From positions 62,001 through 126,000 of the forward strand of contig NZ_JBEPIJ010000001.1 in assembly GCF_040327995.1 (NCBI RefSeq): DNA of 64,000 bases, read 5' to 3'. The translations under genes were made by a program, and so were the position numbers. Origin of the DNA: Solimonas thermocellulolyticum (GTDB taxonomy: Bacteria > Pseudomonadota > Gammaproteobacteria > Nevskiales > Nevskiaceae). The notes beneath the pieces were generated by a model. It was not told where the DNA came from, searched no databases, and was given only the letters and a program-made list of their open reading frames with translations. Every line of letters begins with the position of its first letter. The stretch's first letter is position 1. Positions 51,248-60,242 of this stretch are shown piece by piece.

Positions 51248-52513
51248 CTACTTGTACACATCTCGTAGCACTTCACGTGTTCGAGTCTCTCCAGTGCTTT
51301 GTTCCCCCAGCACATAATGCCCGAATGCCGACTGGTAGGGGACAAACGTCTTAGAGTACGGTGCGCCGAGAAACATCCCATAAAACAGGGCGTACACCGA
51401 CGCAACTGCTGCTATATAGATGACCTTGGCCTGAAGGCCCTTTGAGGCGATCCAATGCGTGATCAGGATAAACTGAAAGGTATACGCAACATACATCACT
51501 CGATTACGCAGCACAGTTTCATTAATGAACAGCAGTTGCCAGAGTATCGCAATCACAGAAAACCCGAGCATCGCCTTTTCTATCGGCGACATGGATCCCG
51601 GCCGCATCCGATTGAGAATGGAAAAGATAGTCGGTGAGGCAATGAGTACGTAGGCGACGTCGATGGAGCTGGTGGAAAAGTTGCCGGCACTCGATCGCTC
51701 ACCAATGTAGTAAGTTATCTTGCTTGCGATCAGCTCAATTGGCAGATTAGTCAGCGGTTGGAGCAGTAGTCCAGACAGCGTGACATCAAACACTATTGAC
51801 GCGAGAGCCCATCCATAGGCGGCGCAGAAGGAAATGCTCCAAGCCGACTTCAACTGTACCGTGCGTGCGAGAAAGAAGATTGCGAGGTAAATAATTACGG
51901 TTACATGGAACGCCGTTCCAAGAAGTGCCAGCAGTAATCCGGTCCAGCGCCGCCCATCGCACCAGGCCAGTATGAAGAGTAAAAAGAAGGCAATCGCAAC
52001 CCCTTGCCGGATAACTGAGAAGTAGACCGAGAATAGCAGCCAGCCGACCGAGATTGCGAGCACGGTCGCGCGATAATGTGTGACCGTCTTTAAAAAGCGA
52101 TTGAGTGACCAGATCTGAAAGCAGGCGCAAGTGCAGGTTACGGCATAAAAATCGGAAGTCAGAGTTTTCAGGACGACATTCAGAAGTAGGTACCCCGGCT
52201 CTTTGCCCAAGACCGCAGAGTACGCGACAAGGTCGCTGAACGACAGATCAGCGAGTCCGGGCAGGGATGTGTAGATTTCTCGGTAACTCAGCCAGTCGTT
52301 ACCGGTTTCAAAGCGACCAGCGACAAAGATGGTGGTGACGCCGAGTGAAAGTTGATACGGGAGGCCTCGTTGTCCTGCAGTAAACTCTGCAGCAGCGGCA
52401 AGCAATAGAACAGCAAGAAAAGCAAAGTAGATTGTCACGAGTTGGTTAGCCGTCTGCTGAGAGGATCCGTGTGTATGCGAATGATAGTCCACTTGTCGGG
52501 AGCTTACGGTCAC
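51248..52513 (-). CDS. EpsG-family polysaccharide polymerase (Wzy-like)
   Basis: A 421-residue membrane protein with about ten spans and the features of the EpsG family (PF14897), which polymerises repeat units: an early FETGNDWLSYREIY segment, SVYFSVIRQGVAIAFFLLFILA near residue 165, and a C-terminal RVMYVAYTFQFILITHW. Its DNA is clearly A+T-richer than the rest of the locus, suggesting recent acquisition. It starts with GTG 52513, overlapping the stop of the broken flippase, and ends 8 bases before an IS3 remnant. Confidence 0.78.
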   Translation of the reverse strand: MTVSSRQVDYHSHTHGSSQQTANQLVTIYFAFLAVLLLAAAAEFTAGQRGLPYQLSLGVTTIFVAGRFETGNDWLSYREIYTSLPGLADLSFSDLVAYSAVLGKEPGYLLLNVVLKTLTSDFYAVTCTCACFQIWSLNRFLKTVTHYRATVLAISVGWLLFSVYFSVIRQGVAIAFFLLFILAWCDGRRWTGLLLALLGTAFHVTVIIYLAIFFLARTVQLKSAWSISFCAAYGWALASIVFDVTLSGLLLQPLTNLPIELIASKITYYIGERSSAGNFSTSSIDVAYVLIASPTIFSILNRMRPGSMSPIEKAMLGFSVIAILWQLLFINETVLRNRVMYVAYTFQFILITHWIASKGLQAKVIYIAAVASVYALFYGMFLGAPYSKTFVPYQSAFGHYVLGEQSTGETRTREVLRDVYK

Positions 52514-52905
52514 TCTTTTGTGCGCGCCCAGAACCAGAAAAGAATGGCAATGAGCAGCAAACTCACGGCAAACACATGAATCTGTACGATTCGGTGAAGT
52601 TCTTCTCCGAAAAGTAAAAGCAATAGCAACTTAGTTACAAATACGACCAGCGCCGCAATGGCAGCGATTGTTGCCGAGCGCATCATCTGCATTGCTTGCG
52701 CGACAACCGCGAGAGCTACTGACATGGGTGCAGCCATCAGATACAACCGCGTCAACTCTATAATGTCATCCAGTTGTTCATCAGAGAGTTTCCCGCTACC
52801 GAAGGCAATGAGGGAAAGATCCTCCGCATGAATCGCCAAAACGCCACTCACGAATGCAGCACCGGCCGCCGAATATAGACACAATTTGAGGACCTTCCCG
52901 CGGAG
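52510..52905 (-). pseudogene. C-terminal remnant of a flippase, fused in frame to IS orfB
   Basis: The last about 128 codons of this frame are hydrophobic and MATE/MurJ/Wzx-like: YSAAGAAFVSGVLAIHAEDLSL, then RLYLMAAPMSVALAVVAQAMQMMRSATIAAIAALVVFVTKLLLLLLFG and VFAVSLLLIAILFWFWARTKE, corresponding to the final three to four membrane spans of a flippase. The N-terminal two thirds are missing; immediately upstream in the same frame is the beginning of IS3 orfB. It is probably non-functional, though the remaining frame could still be translated by coupling to the EpsG-type gene (GTGA overlap). A complete flippase gene lies at 54640-55863. Confidence 0.75.
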
Positions 52906-53334
52906 ATCGCGGCCGCGTGCTGCCTGAACGTAGTGCGTCGACGGGGCGATCGGCAGCACGTCGCAGATCGGCCCAACCCCGTGGTCGGCACGGTCATCGT
53001 CGATGAACACCGCCATGGCTCGAACCGGCGGTCGAGCTCCGCCAGGCACACTACGCGCTGAGCTTGCGCGGGATCTCGTTGGCTTGCCGCCGCTCCCGAT
53101 TCTCGCGCTCCAGCGGCTCGATCCGATCGCGCTCGGCCTGCCGCCCGCATCTCGGGCGCACAGCGGATCTTGCGAACAATCGATGCCATCGCCACCCATG
53201 GCACGCCGTGCTCGCCTCGATGCTCCAGCACCATCCAAACCGCGCGCTCCCGTACCTCGGGTGAATACGTCGCTGGCTTTTTCATCGCTCAGTCCTCTCG
53301 AGGGGAAGAGCCCCCGGGACAATCGGGCGATTCA
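52905..53334 (-). mobile_element. IS3-family remnant, left end and 5' part
   Basis: From an IS-like left end TGAATCGCCCGATTG (53334 inward) the sequence carries orfA (MKKPATYSPEVRERAVWMVLEHRGEHG, start 53285) that loses frame after CAPEM, and the beginning of orfB (MAVFIDDDRADHGVGPICDVLPIAPSTHY) before it runs into flippase sequence near 52905. The right half of the element is missing. This is a different IS3 subgroup from the remnant at 50755-51239, because the orfA sequences differ. Confidence 0.85.
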
Positions 53335-54643
53335 CCCTGAACCCGACGATAGCTCGTGGCTTGGGACGACCTCGGTCAAGACTCAATGCTCCCGCCAATG
53401 CAACTGCAAATGGAAGGCTGGCAAATGAGTTATGAGTGAATGAATTGATGACATACAAGAGCAGCGCCAAAGAGCACAGTGCCTGAAACGCCCCCAAGCC
53501 ATCGGGCGCGTGACCCCTCACTCTTGCATAAAGAAAAAAATGGTAGGCACGCCAGGCATACACCACTGAACTCACCAGAAGTACCGCATAGAGTGCCAAA
53601 CCCACCAGACCGTAGCGATACAGCACCATGGCAGGCCCTACGTGAATATGATGGACTCGATTGTCCTCGCCGACATTCCGGTCGATGAATGACAATCGCG
53701 GCTGATAAGTTGCCCCGTGTCCATTACCAAACATCCAGATCAATGGACTTGCCTGTTCGATCATCTCGTCGATGACGTCTTGCGCTTCCAGCAATCGGGC
53801 GGTCGTTGATGCATCGTCAGCCTTGTTACCAACTCCGAGCGCGACGATGCGCGACGAGGACACAGCCTCGATCGATAGCGCCCTTGATGCGAGGCTCGAC
53901 AACACGCCACTATCCAGCAAACTGACGATAAAAAGCATGACTACAGGCGTGATCAGAATCAGTTTGCTCGCCGTCAGTCGGAACCACACACCGAGAGTGA
54001 ACGCCAGGACCGCGAGGCTGAGCAGCAGACTGGCGCGTTCCCCCGACATGAGTGCAAGCAGCGCCAAGCCGATCAAGATGGCGAAGGCCAGAACCCGCGA
54101 CTTGCGCTTGCGAGCTATGGCCGCAGCCGCGCCGATCGCCGCCACCAGTATCAGCGGTGGGGCCTCAAAGCGGCTGCCGTCGACAGCTAAGACCCCGGCG
54201 AGTAGGGACGCAAGCAGAAGTACGGCAAAAAACGGAACAAAGAATGATCTCGCCGCATCTTTCCAGGATGACATGGACAGCGCAATCATGGCGGGGGCGA
54301 CGACCACCCCGAGATCTCCAGCGGTATAAAATGCAGTGCCGCCTTCACGGAAGGGCACGCCGATGAATCCCGAAATCCCGAGTGTGGCCGTCAATGTAAG
54401 CAGACGCCAACCGACCAACCGATTCAAGCCACTCTTGAGCCGCAACAGTAGATCTGCGCCCAGAAGCGCCATCGCCACGATGAACGCCGGCTTTTCAAAT
54501 CCATTGGCCTGCACGGTCACTAGGTCGGCGGCCACGGCCAGACCCATGATGAGGCCCAAAGAGCAAAGTCCGGCTCGCCTGCCAGCAGAGGGCTGATGGG
54601 CCGCACCTACAACGGCATGGTGGGATCTCGTCAATTCGATCAT
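53282..54643 (-). CDS. O-antigen ligase/polymerase-like membrane protein
   Basis: A 453-residue protein with about 11 membrane spans. The large periplasmic loop (SPLIWMFGNGHGATYQPRLSFIDRNVGEDNRVHHIHVGPAMVLYRYGLVGLALY) has the HxHvxxxxxxxxxGlvGl pattern of the O-antigen ligase/Wzy superfamily. It could be a polymerase or ligase. Its last 17 residues (NRPIVPGALPLERTER) are encoded by the left end of an IS3 remnant, so the natural C-terminus is likely truncated; the stop codon overlaps the IS orfA start. The start at 54643 overlaps the flippase gene (ATGA). Confidence 0.8.
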   Translation of the reverse strand: MIELTRSHHAVVGAAHQPSAGRRAGLCSLGLIMGLAVAADLVTVQANGFEKPAFIVAMALLGADLLLRLKSGLNRLVGWRLLTLTATLGISGFIGVPFREGGTAFYTAGDLGVVVAPAMIALSMSSWKDAARSFFVPFFAVLLLASLLAGVLAVDGSRFEAPPLILVAAIGAAAAIARKRKSRVLAFAILIGLALLALMSGERASLLLSLAVLAFTLGVWFRLTASKLILITPVVMLFIVSLLDSGVLSSLASRALSIEAVSSSRIVALGVGNKADDASTTARLLEAQDVIDEMIEQASPLIWMFGNGHGATYQPRLSFIDRNVGEDNRVHHIHVGPAMVLYRYGLVGLALYAVLLVSSVVYAWRAYHFFLYARVRGHAPDGLGAFQALCSLALLLYVINSFTHNSFASLPFAVALAGALSLDRGRPKPRAIVGFRVNRPIVPGALPLERTER

Positions 54644-55863
54644 GCTACAGACGTCGTCACCAGACGCCGCGCAATCAACCACCAGAGCGCGGCAGCGGCG
54701 CTGTACGCAGCGCCCGCCGCCCACAGCGCTGGTTCAAGTCCAAATTGTAGGTAGGCAGAGAAAGTAATTATCAGTAAACCGCTGGACAACAAATGCAACC
54801 GCACGCTCAGGCGGGTAACATCTAGTGCGCGAAATACGACGAGCGCTCCAAATATCGCCGCCGCTGCCAGCCTAAGTAGCGAAAAGCCCGACACCACACC
54901 CGCGTCAGCGGGCCAGTTCTCATCCATGATCAGTCGCCCCAAGTCGGGAAAGGTGGCCAAGAGGAACCACATCAGGGCGTTGGCACCACCCACTGCAAGG
55001 GTGGCCTGCACCGACACGTTCCACAGGCGGTGTCCGCGATACAGTTCCGCGGCAACAGGCACTACCACGTTCCGGATGGAGACCATTAAGACGTTCACAG
55101 GCCCAAATGCGGTTTGCAGGGCACGCATCAAGCCTGCCTCCACAACTCCGACAAAAGCTGCTGCAAGCACGACCGTAAGATTCATGGTTCCCGCGGTAAC
55201 AGCGTACTCCAAGCCGAAACTGCAACGTCTGCGCCATTCGGCTCTTGTTGCGCCCCGGAACTGGAGCCTCTGCGCCGTGGCGAGGCTGGAGGCGACCGCG
55301 GACGCCATGGCGCCACAGAACCATCCAGTGAGCACAGCGGTATGGTCTAATCTTCCCATGCCCAGGCCTACGATGAGTGTAGCCAAACCTTGTCCAGCCA
55401 ACCATGCTGATGAAATCAAGAACGCTACTCTCGTCTTACGCTGGGCGTACGCCATCGCTCGCATGCCCTCGGCCCAGATCGCTGCGGGCGCCGTTACGGC
55501 TACCCACACTCCAATGACCGTCAAGTTCCCCGCGAACCACACCATCACCACGGACACGGCGATCGCGCCTACCATCGCCAACATCGCCGTGATCCCCGCT
55601 GCGCGTGCCTTTTGTGCAAAGAACTGGTCGTCCGGTGGGCGGTCGTTTTTGGAAGCAGCTCTCAGATCAACGCGAGCGACCGCGAGCACTTCACCTGATA
55701 ATGCGGCTGCGAGCCCACTAACAAATATGGTCACGGTGAACGCGAGGGAAAACTGCCCGAACTCCTCCGGACTCGCCACATGTGCAAAAAGTGCCACTGC
55801 GAGAAAGTTGGTGACCGACCAGATGCATTGATCGAAAAGGGCGATGTTCGTAGTGCGGAGCAT
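54640..55863 (-). CDS. Wzx-type polysaccharide flippase
   Basis: A 407-residue membrane protein with about 11-12 predicted spans, resembling flippases of the polysaccharide transporter/MATE-like fold (NIALFDQCIWSVTNFLAVALFAHVASPEEFGQFSLAFTVTIF). It would move undecaprenyl-linked repeat units across the inner membrane. The 5'-most candidate start is GTG 55866; ATG 55863 is used here because it shares a base with the preceding stop (TGATG). It lies in a chain of overlapping genes (dehydratase, sulfotransferase, flippase, ligase-like). Confidence 0.8.
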   Translation of the reverse strand: MLRTTNIALFDQCIWSVTNFLAVALFAHVASPEEFGQFSLAFTVTIFVSGLAAALSGEVLAVARVDLRAASKNDRPPDDQFFAQKARAAGITAMLAMVGAIAVSVVMVWFAGNLTVIGVWVAVTAPAAIWAEGMRAMAYAQRKTRVAFLISSAWLAGQGLATLIVGLGMGRLDHTAVLTGWFCGAMASAVASSLATAQRLQFRGATRAEWRRRCSFGLEYAVTAGTMNLTVVLAAAFVGVVEAGLMRALQTAFGPVNVLMVSIRNVVVPVAAELYRGHRLWNVSVQATLAVGGANALMWFLLATFPDLGRLIMDENWPADAGVVSGFSLLRLAAAAIFGALVVFRALDVTRLSVRLHLLSSGLLIITFSAYLQFGLEPALWAAGAAYSAAAALWWLIARRLVTTSVA

Positions 55864-56783
55864 CACTCTAACCAGTGGCTGAGAGAACGCCCTAGCAATT
55901 CCTCCAGACTGCAGACTTCATCTTTGTAAAGCTCGACCAACTGCTTCCGAACCGAAGGCGATATAAGAGGCGCCTGAGTCACAAAACGAGATTGAACCAC
56001 TCTAGAAAATCGCTGATGCAACTTGGGCGCCACCTTGCGCAAGTATCGTCGAGTGGCAACCGCGGCCCCGCTGCGCATGGTCAACTCGATGGCCTGGTTT
56101 TTCCATACGACTGCCCCCTTGTTGCGGTGCAGAGGGACACTTGATTGGGCGCAGTCTACGCCGATGAATGCTTGTATCGAAGCAACGACTTGTTGCGGTT
56201 TCGTAACGAAGTCATCGAATAGAACAACCAAGACATTTTCTCGACCGAGCTGAGCCTGAAAACGTCGAATCCCCTCGGAGTACCGACCGAGCGCGAGATG
56301 ACGCAGTGTAGGTGAGTCGGCACCATCGATTCGCCAGGGCCCACTCGCAAGCTCACGTGCGACTGCGTCCTCGAAACACGGTGCCAATTCGCATGGATTT
56401 TTCAACCGCGTGTCCAGATACGACGAACGGGCACGCTCAATTGGATTACGAACACTCACGATCACTTTTGGAGCACGGATCAGCTCGCGTTCGATCGTCG
56501 CACAAACTTCCTCTGCAAATGTCAGATACAGGACGCTGGCCTCGCCGCGCTGGCTGCGGCCATCTCGTTTTCGCCACAGACTTTCGTACTCTGTAGCAGA
56601 CCAGACACCCTGGTGCAGCCGTCTTGCGCAACTCCTTCGGGCGAGGAAATGAGGCTCTTTCACCGGAGACATCTCGACGCCCGGATGACTGCATAGCATC
56701 GCGTACAGGCTGGTTGTGCCGCATTCGTGGCCACCCGCGATGATGAAGTCGGGGCCATCTAAGCGACGAGGCGGGTATCTCAT
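55863..56783 (-). CDS. Sulfotransferase-family protein
   Basis: A 306-residue predicted PAPS-dependent sulfotransferase. The N-terminal loop DFIIAGGHECGTTSLYAMLCSHP (residues 11-33) is the 5'-phosphosulfate motif, and KVIVSVRNPIERARSSYLDTRLK (about residues 105-127) is the 3'-phosphate motif with the typical RNPxxRAxS pattern. SPVKEPHFL follows the usual KE-x-x-FF segment. Related to heparan-sulfate-type sulfotransferases of the bacterial EPS type. It is separate in sequence from the other sulfotransferase at 45136-46008, so two positions or sugars may be sulfated. Confidence 0.88.
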   Translation of the reverse strand: MRYPPRRLDGPDFIIAGGHECGTTSLYAMLCSHPGVEMSPVKEPHFLARRSCARRLHQGVWSATEYESLWRKRDGRSQRGEASVLYLTFAEEVCATIERELIRAPKVIVSVRNPIERARSSYLDTRLKNPCELAPCFEDAVARELASGPWRIDGADSPTLRHLALGRYSEGIRRFQAQLGRENVLVVLFDDFVTKPQQVVASIQAFIGVDCAQSSVPLHRNKGAVVWKNQAIELTMRSGAAVATRRYLRKVAPKLHQRFSRVVQSRFVTQAPLISPSVRKQLVELYKDEVCSLEELLGRSLSHWLE

Positions 56784-56869
56784 GTAAGAGAATCTGCAGA
56801 CCGGAGCAGGAAGATATGGCGTGCCGCGCTACCCATTATCGGCGGCACCAAAGTCGGCGCTAGGTAACT

Positions 56870-58858
56870 CTATTGGGCAATTCTGACGGGCCTTAGCACA
56901 GCCACCTCAGTCGGCGCTCGGAGAACGGCCGCGTCCGTTGGCTGATCACTTGGCAGCGCGTTAGCGATCTGCCTCACTGCCCCCGGCAAGAGTGTGGGGG
57001 TCACAAAACCCGGCACGATGCGCCGCAACTGCACAATGGTCTGGTCGCTGTCGCCTGCACCGAGGGCTTGGCCCACCTGACGCAACCAGGTGTCGAGCTC
57101 TCTACGAGTCGGGAACTCCTCAAATGCACATCGTATCCGCGGGTGGTTCGACGGCGTCGTGCGATCCCCGATCAGGAGCTCTTCGTACAGCTTTTCACCC
57201 GGCCGCAGGCCGGTGTAGCGGATTTCGATGTCGCCTTCGCCGGTTACCGGATCGCGCACGGTGAGTCCGCTGAGGTGGATCATGCGCTCGGCGAGATCGC
57301 GAATCTTGACCGGCTCGCCCATGTCGAGCACGAACACTTCGCCGTGCCGGCCCATGGCACCTGCCTGGATCACCAGCTGCGCGGCTTCTGGAATCGTCAT
57401 GAAGTAGCGCGTCACTTGCGGATGCGTCACCGTCACCGGGCCGCCCCTGGCGATCTGCTCCTTGAATAGGGGCACAACGGAGCCGCTGGAGGCGAGCACG
57501 TTGCCAAACCGCACGATGGACATGCGAATGCCCGGATGCTCCTGCGCCGCCGCCTGCACCAGCATTTCACAGACCCGTTTGCTGGCGCCCATGACGTTGG
57601 TCGGGCGCACGGCCTTGTCCGTTGAGACCAGGACAAAGTTTCGAACACCACAGGAGACGGCGGCGTCGATCACGTTCTTCGTGCCGATGACGTTGTTGCG
57701 CACCGCGGTGACCACGTTGGCTTCCACCAGCGGCACATGCTTGTAGGCGGCGGCATGGTAGACGGTTTCCACGCCATGACGGCGTAGCGCGTCCTCTAAG
57801 GCGCGCGGGTCGAGCACGCTGGCAAGCACGGGGACGATCTCGCAGCGCTCGGCAGCGGGCCGCTCCCGCAGCTCGCGGTCGATCGCGTAAAGACCGTACT
57901 CGCTCATCTCGAACAGCACCAGCCGCTTGGCGCCCAGATCGAGCGCCTGCCGGCAGAGTTCGGAACCGATCGAGCCGCCCGCGCCCGTGATCATCACGCT
58001 CTTGCCGTCGATGAAGCGGCTGAGCAGTTCCGGTATCGGCGGCACCGGGTCGCGGGCGAGCAGATCCTCGATCTGCACCTCCCGCAGGTCGTGGATGCGC
58101 TTGCGCCCGCTGGCGATGTCGTCGAGGCTCGGCATCACCAGCACCTTGACGGCCATTTTTTCCAGGGATTCCAGAATCTCGCGCTTGCGGGACTGGGCCA
58201 GAGACGGAATGGCCAGCAGGACCAGATCGAACACGCCGCGGGCCTTGAGTCTGGGCAAATCGGCGGGCGCGTAGATGGCGAGCCCGAGCAGCATACGTCC
58301 GCGCAGATCAGCGCGGTCGTCCGCGAAGGCGACGGGCTTGTACTCGCGGCCGATGCGCAACGCAGATGCCAGTTGGGCACCGGCGGCGCCGGCGCCGTAG
58401 ATGAGCACCCGTGTGCTGGTCGTCAGTGGCGTATCGCCCCGCAGGAAAGCCCGCGCGGCGGCGCGGGCGAGCACCAGCGCGGCGAAGGCGATCAGTCCGA
58501 AGAACCCCAGGGTGGCCAGCGAGATGCGGAAGTCGTCGTGCAGGTGATGCAGGGTTCTGAGCAGCGCCAGCGCCAGGGCCAGGGCGACGGCGGCGCGCTC
58601 CGCAAACTCGCTGCCGACAAAGCGGATGACGGTGCGGTACGAGCGCAGAAGGTACAGCAGCGCGATGCCGAGCGGCGGAGCGAACAGCAGCACGTTGAGG
58701 TTAGGCCCGCTGAAGAGGGGGCGGCTGCTGGTGACCTCGACGGCGACGATGGCGCTGAGCGTAAGGATCGCCCAGTCCACGATCACGACGATCAGCAATT
58801 TGACGCGGGCGTCGAGCGCGATCAGGCGCTGAGCCAGCCTCCGCAGCGGAGCGCTCAT
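56870..58858 (-). CDS. Membrane nucleotide-sugar 4,6-dehydratase (WbpM/CapD/PglF type)
   Basis: A 662-residue enzyme with four N-terminal membrane spans (residues about 15-145), a first Rossmann domain (VLIYGAGAAGAQLASAL) and a C-terminal SDR domain (VMITGAGGSIGSELCRQALDLGAKRLVLFEMSEY). Its catalytic STDKAVRPTNVMGASKR has Met in place of Tyr (S-M-K triad), typical of inverting/retaining UDP-GlcNAc 4,6-dehydratases WbpM, PglF and CapD. It makes UDP-4-keto-6-deoxy-GlcNAc, a substrate for the DegT aminotransferase downstream. It is the first gene of the EPS locus as seen here; the 536-base region upstream should hold the main promoter. Confidence 0.92.
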   Translation of the reverse strand: MSAPLRRLAQRLIALDARVKLLIVVIVDWAILTLSAIVAVEVTSSRPLFSGPNLNVLLFAPPLGIALLYLLRSYRTVIRFVGSEFAERAAVALALALALLRTLHHLHDDFRISLATLGFFGLIAFAALVLARAAARAFLRGDTPLTTSTRVLIYGAGAAGAQLASALRIGREYKPVAFADDRADLRGRMLLGLAIYAPADLPRLKARGVFDLVLLAIPSLAQSRKREILESLEKMAVKVLVMPSLDDIASGRKRIHDLREVQIEDLLARDPVPPIPELLSRFIDGKSVMITGAGGSIGSELCRQALDLGAKRLVLFEMSEYGLYAIDRELRERPAAERCEIVPVLASVLDPRALEDALRRHGVETVYHAAAYKHVPLVEANVVTAVRNNVIGTKNVIDAAVSCGVRNFVLVSTDKAVRPTNVMGASKRVCEMLVQAAAQEHPGIRMSIVRFGNVLASSGSVVPLFKEQIARGGPVTVTHPQVTRYFMTIPEAAQLVIQAGAMGRHGEVFVLDMGEPVKIRDLAERMIHLSGLTVRDPVTGEGDIEIRYTGLRPGEKLYEELLIGDRTTPSNHPRIRCAFEEFPTRRELDTWLRQVGQALGAGDSDQTIVQLRRIVPGFVTPTLLPGAVRQIANALPSDQPTDAAVLRAPTEVAVLRPVRIAQ

Positions 58859-59394
58859 GCCCCACCCCGCGTTCGGTCAGCGCACGCAAGGGCTCGGCCA
58901 TTCCCGACCCGCCGCCCTTTACTCCGACTCTCGTCGCTGCTCATCCACACGATACACCGTTCCCCCGTAGCCGTGAGGAAGCCTCCCTCACCAGTTCTCG
59001 AAGCCAGAGACGACCCGACGCGGTGCGATGCGCCGCAGCTGAGAATTCCGACCTGGCATGTCACCAACCGCGCCAGGCTCCGGCATCCGCTGGGCGCATC
59101 CACGCGCCATACGGGACCCTCTGCACGCTCAACGGTCACGGGAATGAGTGGCTGCGCCGGTGACTCTACGAGATCCCCCGCAAAAACCTACGCTGGATCG
59201 TATTTTACGCAGCCTGGCACAGTCGAATGTGACGACTCTCGCACTACGGGAACGGCCCGATCCGCGTGCTGAAGCCGGATTCGAATGCGTAGCCACGCCG
59301 CGCCACCGTTGCCGATACTGCGCCGTGCAGGGGTTTGGGGTGTCGCGTCCGGATCCTTCCGACCTGTGCCGGGCCATGGCGCGGAGGTGAGCGC
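58859..59394. other. Non-coding gap with no convincing gene
   Basis: The space between the EPS locus start and dsbC (both minus strand) holds short open frames without recognised motifs. A plus-strand stretch at about 59165-59232 translates as LYEIPRKNLRWIVFYAAWHSRM, loosely like a RelE/HigB-type toxin core, but is bounded by stops. The promoter for the EPS locus is expected near 58870-59000; no clear consensus is recognised by eye. Confidence 0.5.
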
Positions 59395-60171
59395 TCAACC
59401 GCGGTCGAGTGCCCGCAGTCGCTCGGCCAGGGCTGCCGCCGGCACGTAGCCGTTGATCACCTCCCCGTCCGGCAGGATCATCATGGGAGTGCCGCGCAGG
59501 CCAAGCTGCGCGCCCAGTGCGTACTCGCGTGCGACCGGGTTCTCGCAATCGGCGTCGCCAGTGACTTCTTCGCCCTGCTTGGCGAGCGTCAAGGCCGCCC
59601 GACGATCGTCCGCGCACCACACTGCTTCGGCCTTGCGGAACGAGGGCGTGCCCGGACCGGAGCGCGGGTAGAAGGCGTAGCGAATGGCGATGCCGCGCGC
59701 GTTGTAGTCGTCGATCTCGCGATGGAGCTTGCGACAGTAGCCGCAGTCGATGTCGGTGAACACGGTCACCGCGTAATCGGTCTTTTCCGGGGCAAAGACG
59801 ATCATGTTCTCCTCGCCGAGCGCGGCCAGCTCGCGCACACGCTGCTGCTTGCGCTTGTTCTCGGTGAGGTTGACTCGCGCTTGGAGGTCCACCAGGTCGC
59901 CATCGATCAGGTAGCGGCCATCACCGGTGACGTAGCCGATGTTTCCGTCCTGGGACAGTTCGTAGAGCCCGGGCACCGCGGCGGGCTGGATACTGTCGCG
60001 TGCGATCTGTGGCAAGGCCGCGGTGACGGCATCACGCACCGCCTCGAGTCCGGCATCGTCGAGCGCCGCGCTGGTGGCGGCTGGGGCTTGGTCGCGTTCC
60101 GGGGCACAGCCGGTGCCGAACAGGCCCAGTAGCAGCGCAGCCGCGAGCGACGAGAAAACGGGGCGTTTCAT
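59395..60171 (-). CDS. dsbC: Thiol:disulfide interchange protein DsbC, with lipoprotein-like signal
   Basis: A 258-residue periplasmic disulfide isomerase. The mature part has an N-terminal dimerisation domain (GLYELSQDGNIGYVTGDGRYLIDGDLVDLQ) and a thioredoxin-fold domain with the CGYC active site in VFTDIDCGYCRKLHREI, then the conserved second disulfide (WCADD, DADCEN) and cis-Pro in LRGTPMMILPDG. The signal peptide ends FGTGCAPE, a possible lipobox, so the protein may be lipid-anchored, which is not usual for E. coli DsbC. The start at 60171 begins the signal. It is adjacent to xerD, as in many gammaproteobacteria. Confidence 0.92.
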   Translation of the reverse strand: MKRPVFSSLAAALLLGLFGTGCAPERDQAPAATSAALDDAGLEAVRDAVTAALPQIARDSIQPAAVPGLYELSQDGNIGYVTGDGRYLIDGDLVDLQARVNLTENKRKQQRVRELAALGEENMIVFAPEKTDYAVTVFTDIDCGYCRKLHREIDDYNARGIAIRYAFYPRSGPGTPSFRKAEAVWCADDRRAALTLAKQGEEVTGDADCENPVAREYALGAQLGLRGTPMMILPDGEVINGYVPAAALAERLRALDRG

Positions 60172-60242
60172 GGGGCGTCCAGTGCGAAAGCGGGGCGCCA
60201 TTATGACAGCAATGCCCGGATGGATATCCCGGGTCTGGACGA

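Noticed and set aside
59165..59232. Plus-strand stretch translating as LYEIPRKNLRWIVFYAAWHSRM, loosely like the core of a RelE/HigB toxin
   Set aside because: It is only about 22 codons, with stops on both sides, and no antitoxin is seen nearby. It may be a decayed toxin gene, but the resemblance is too weak to annotate as a feature.
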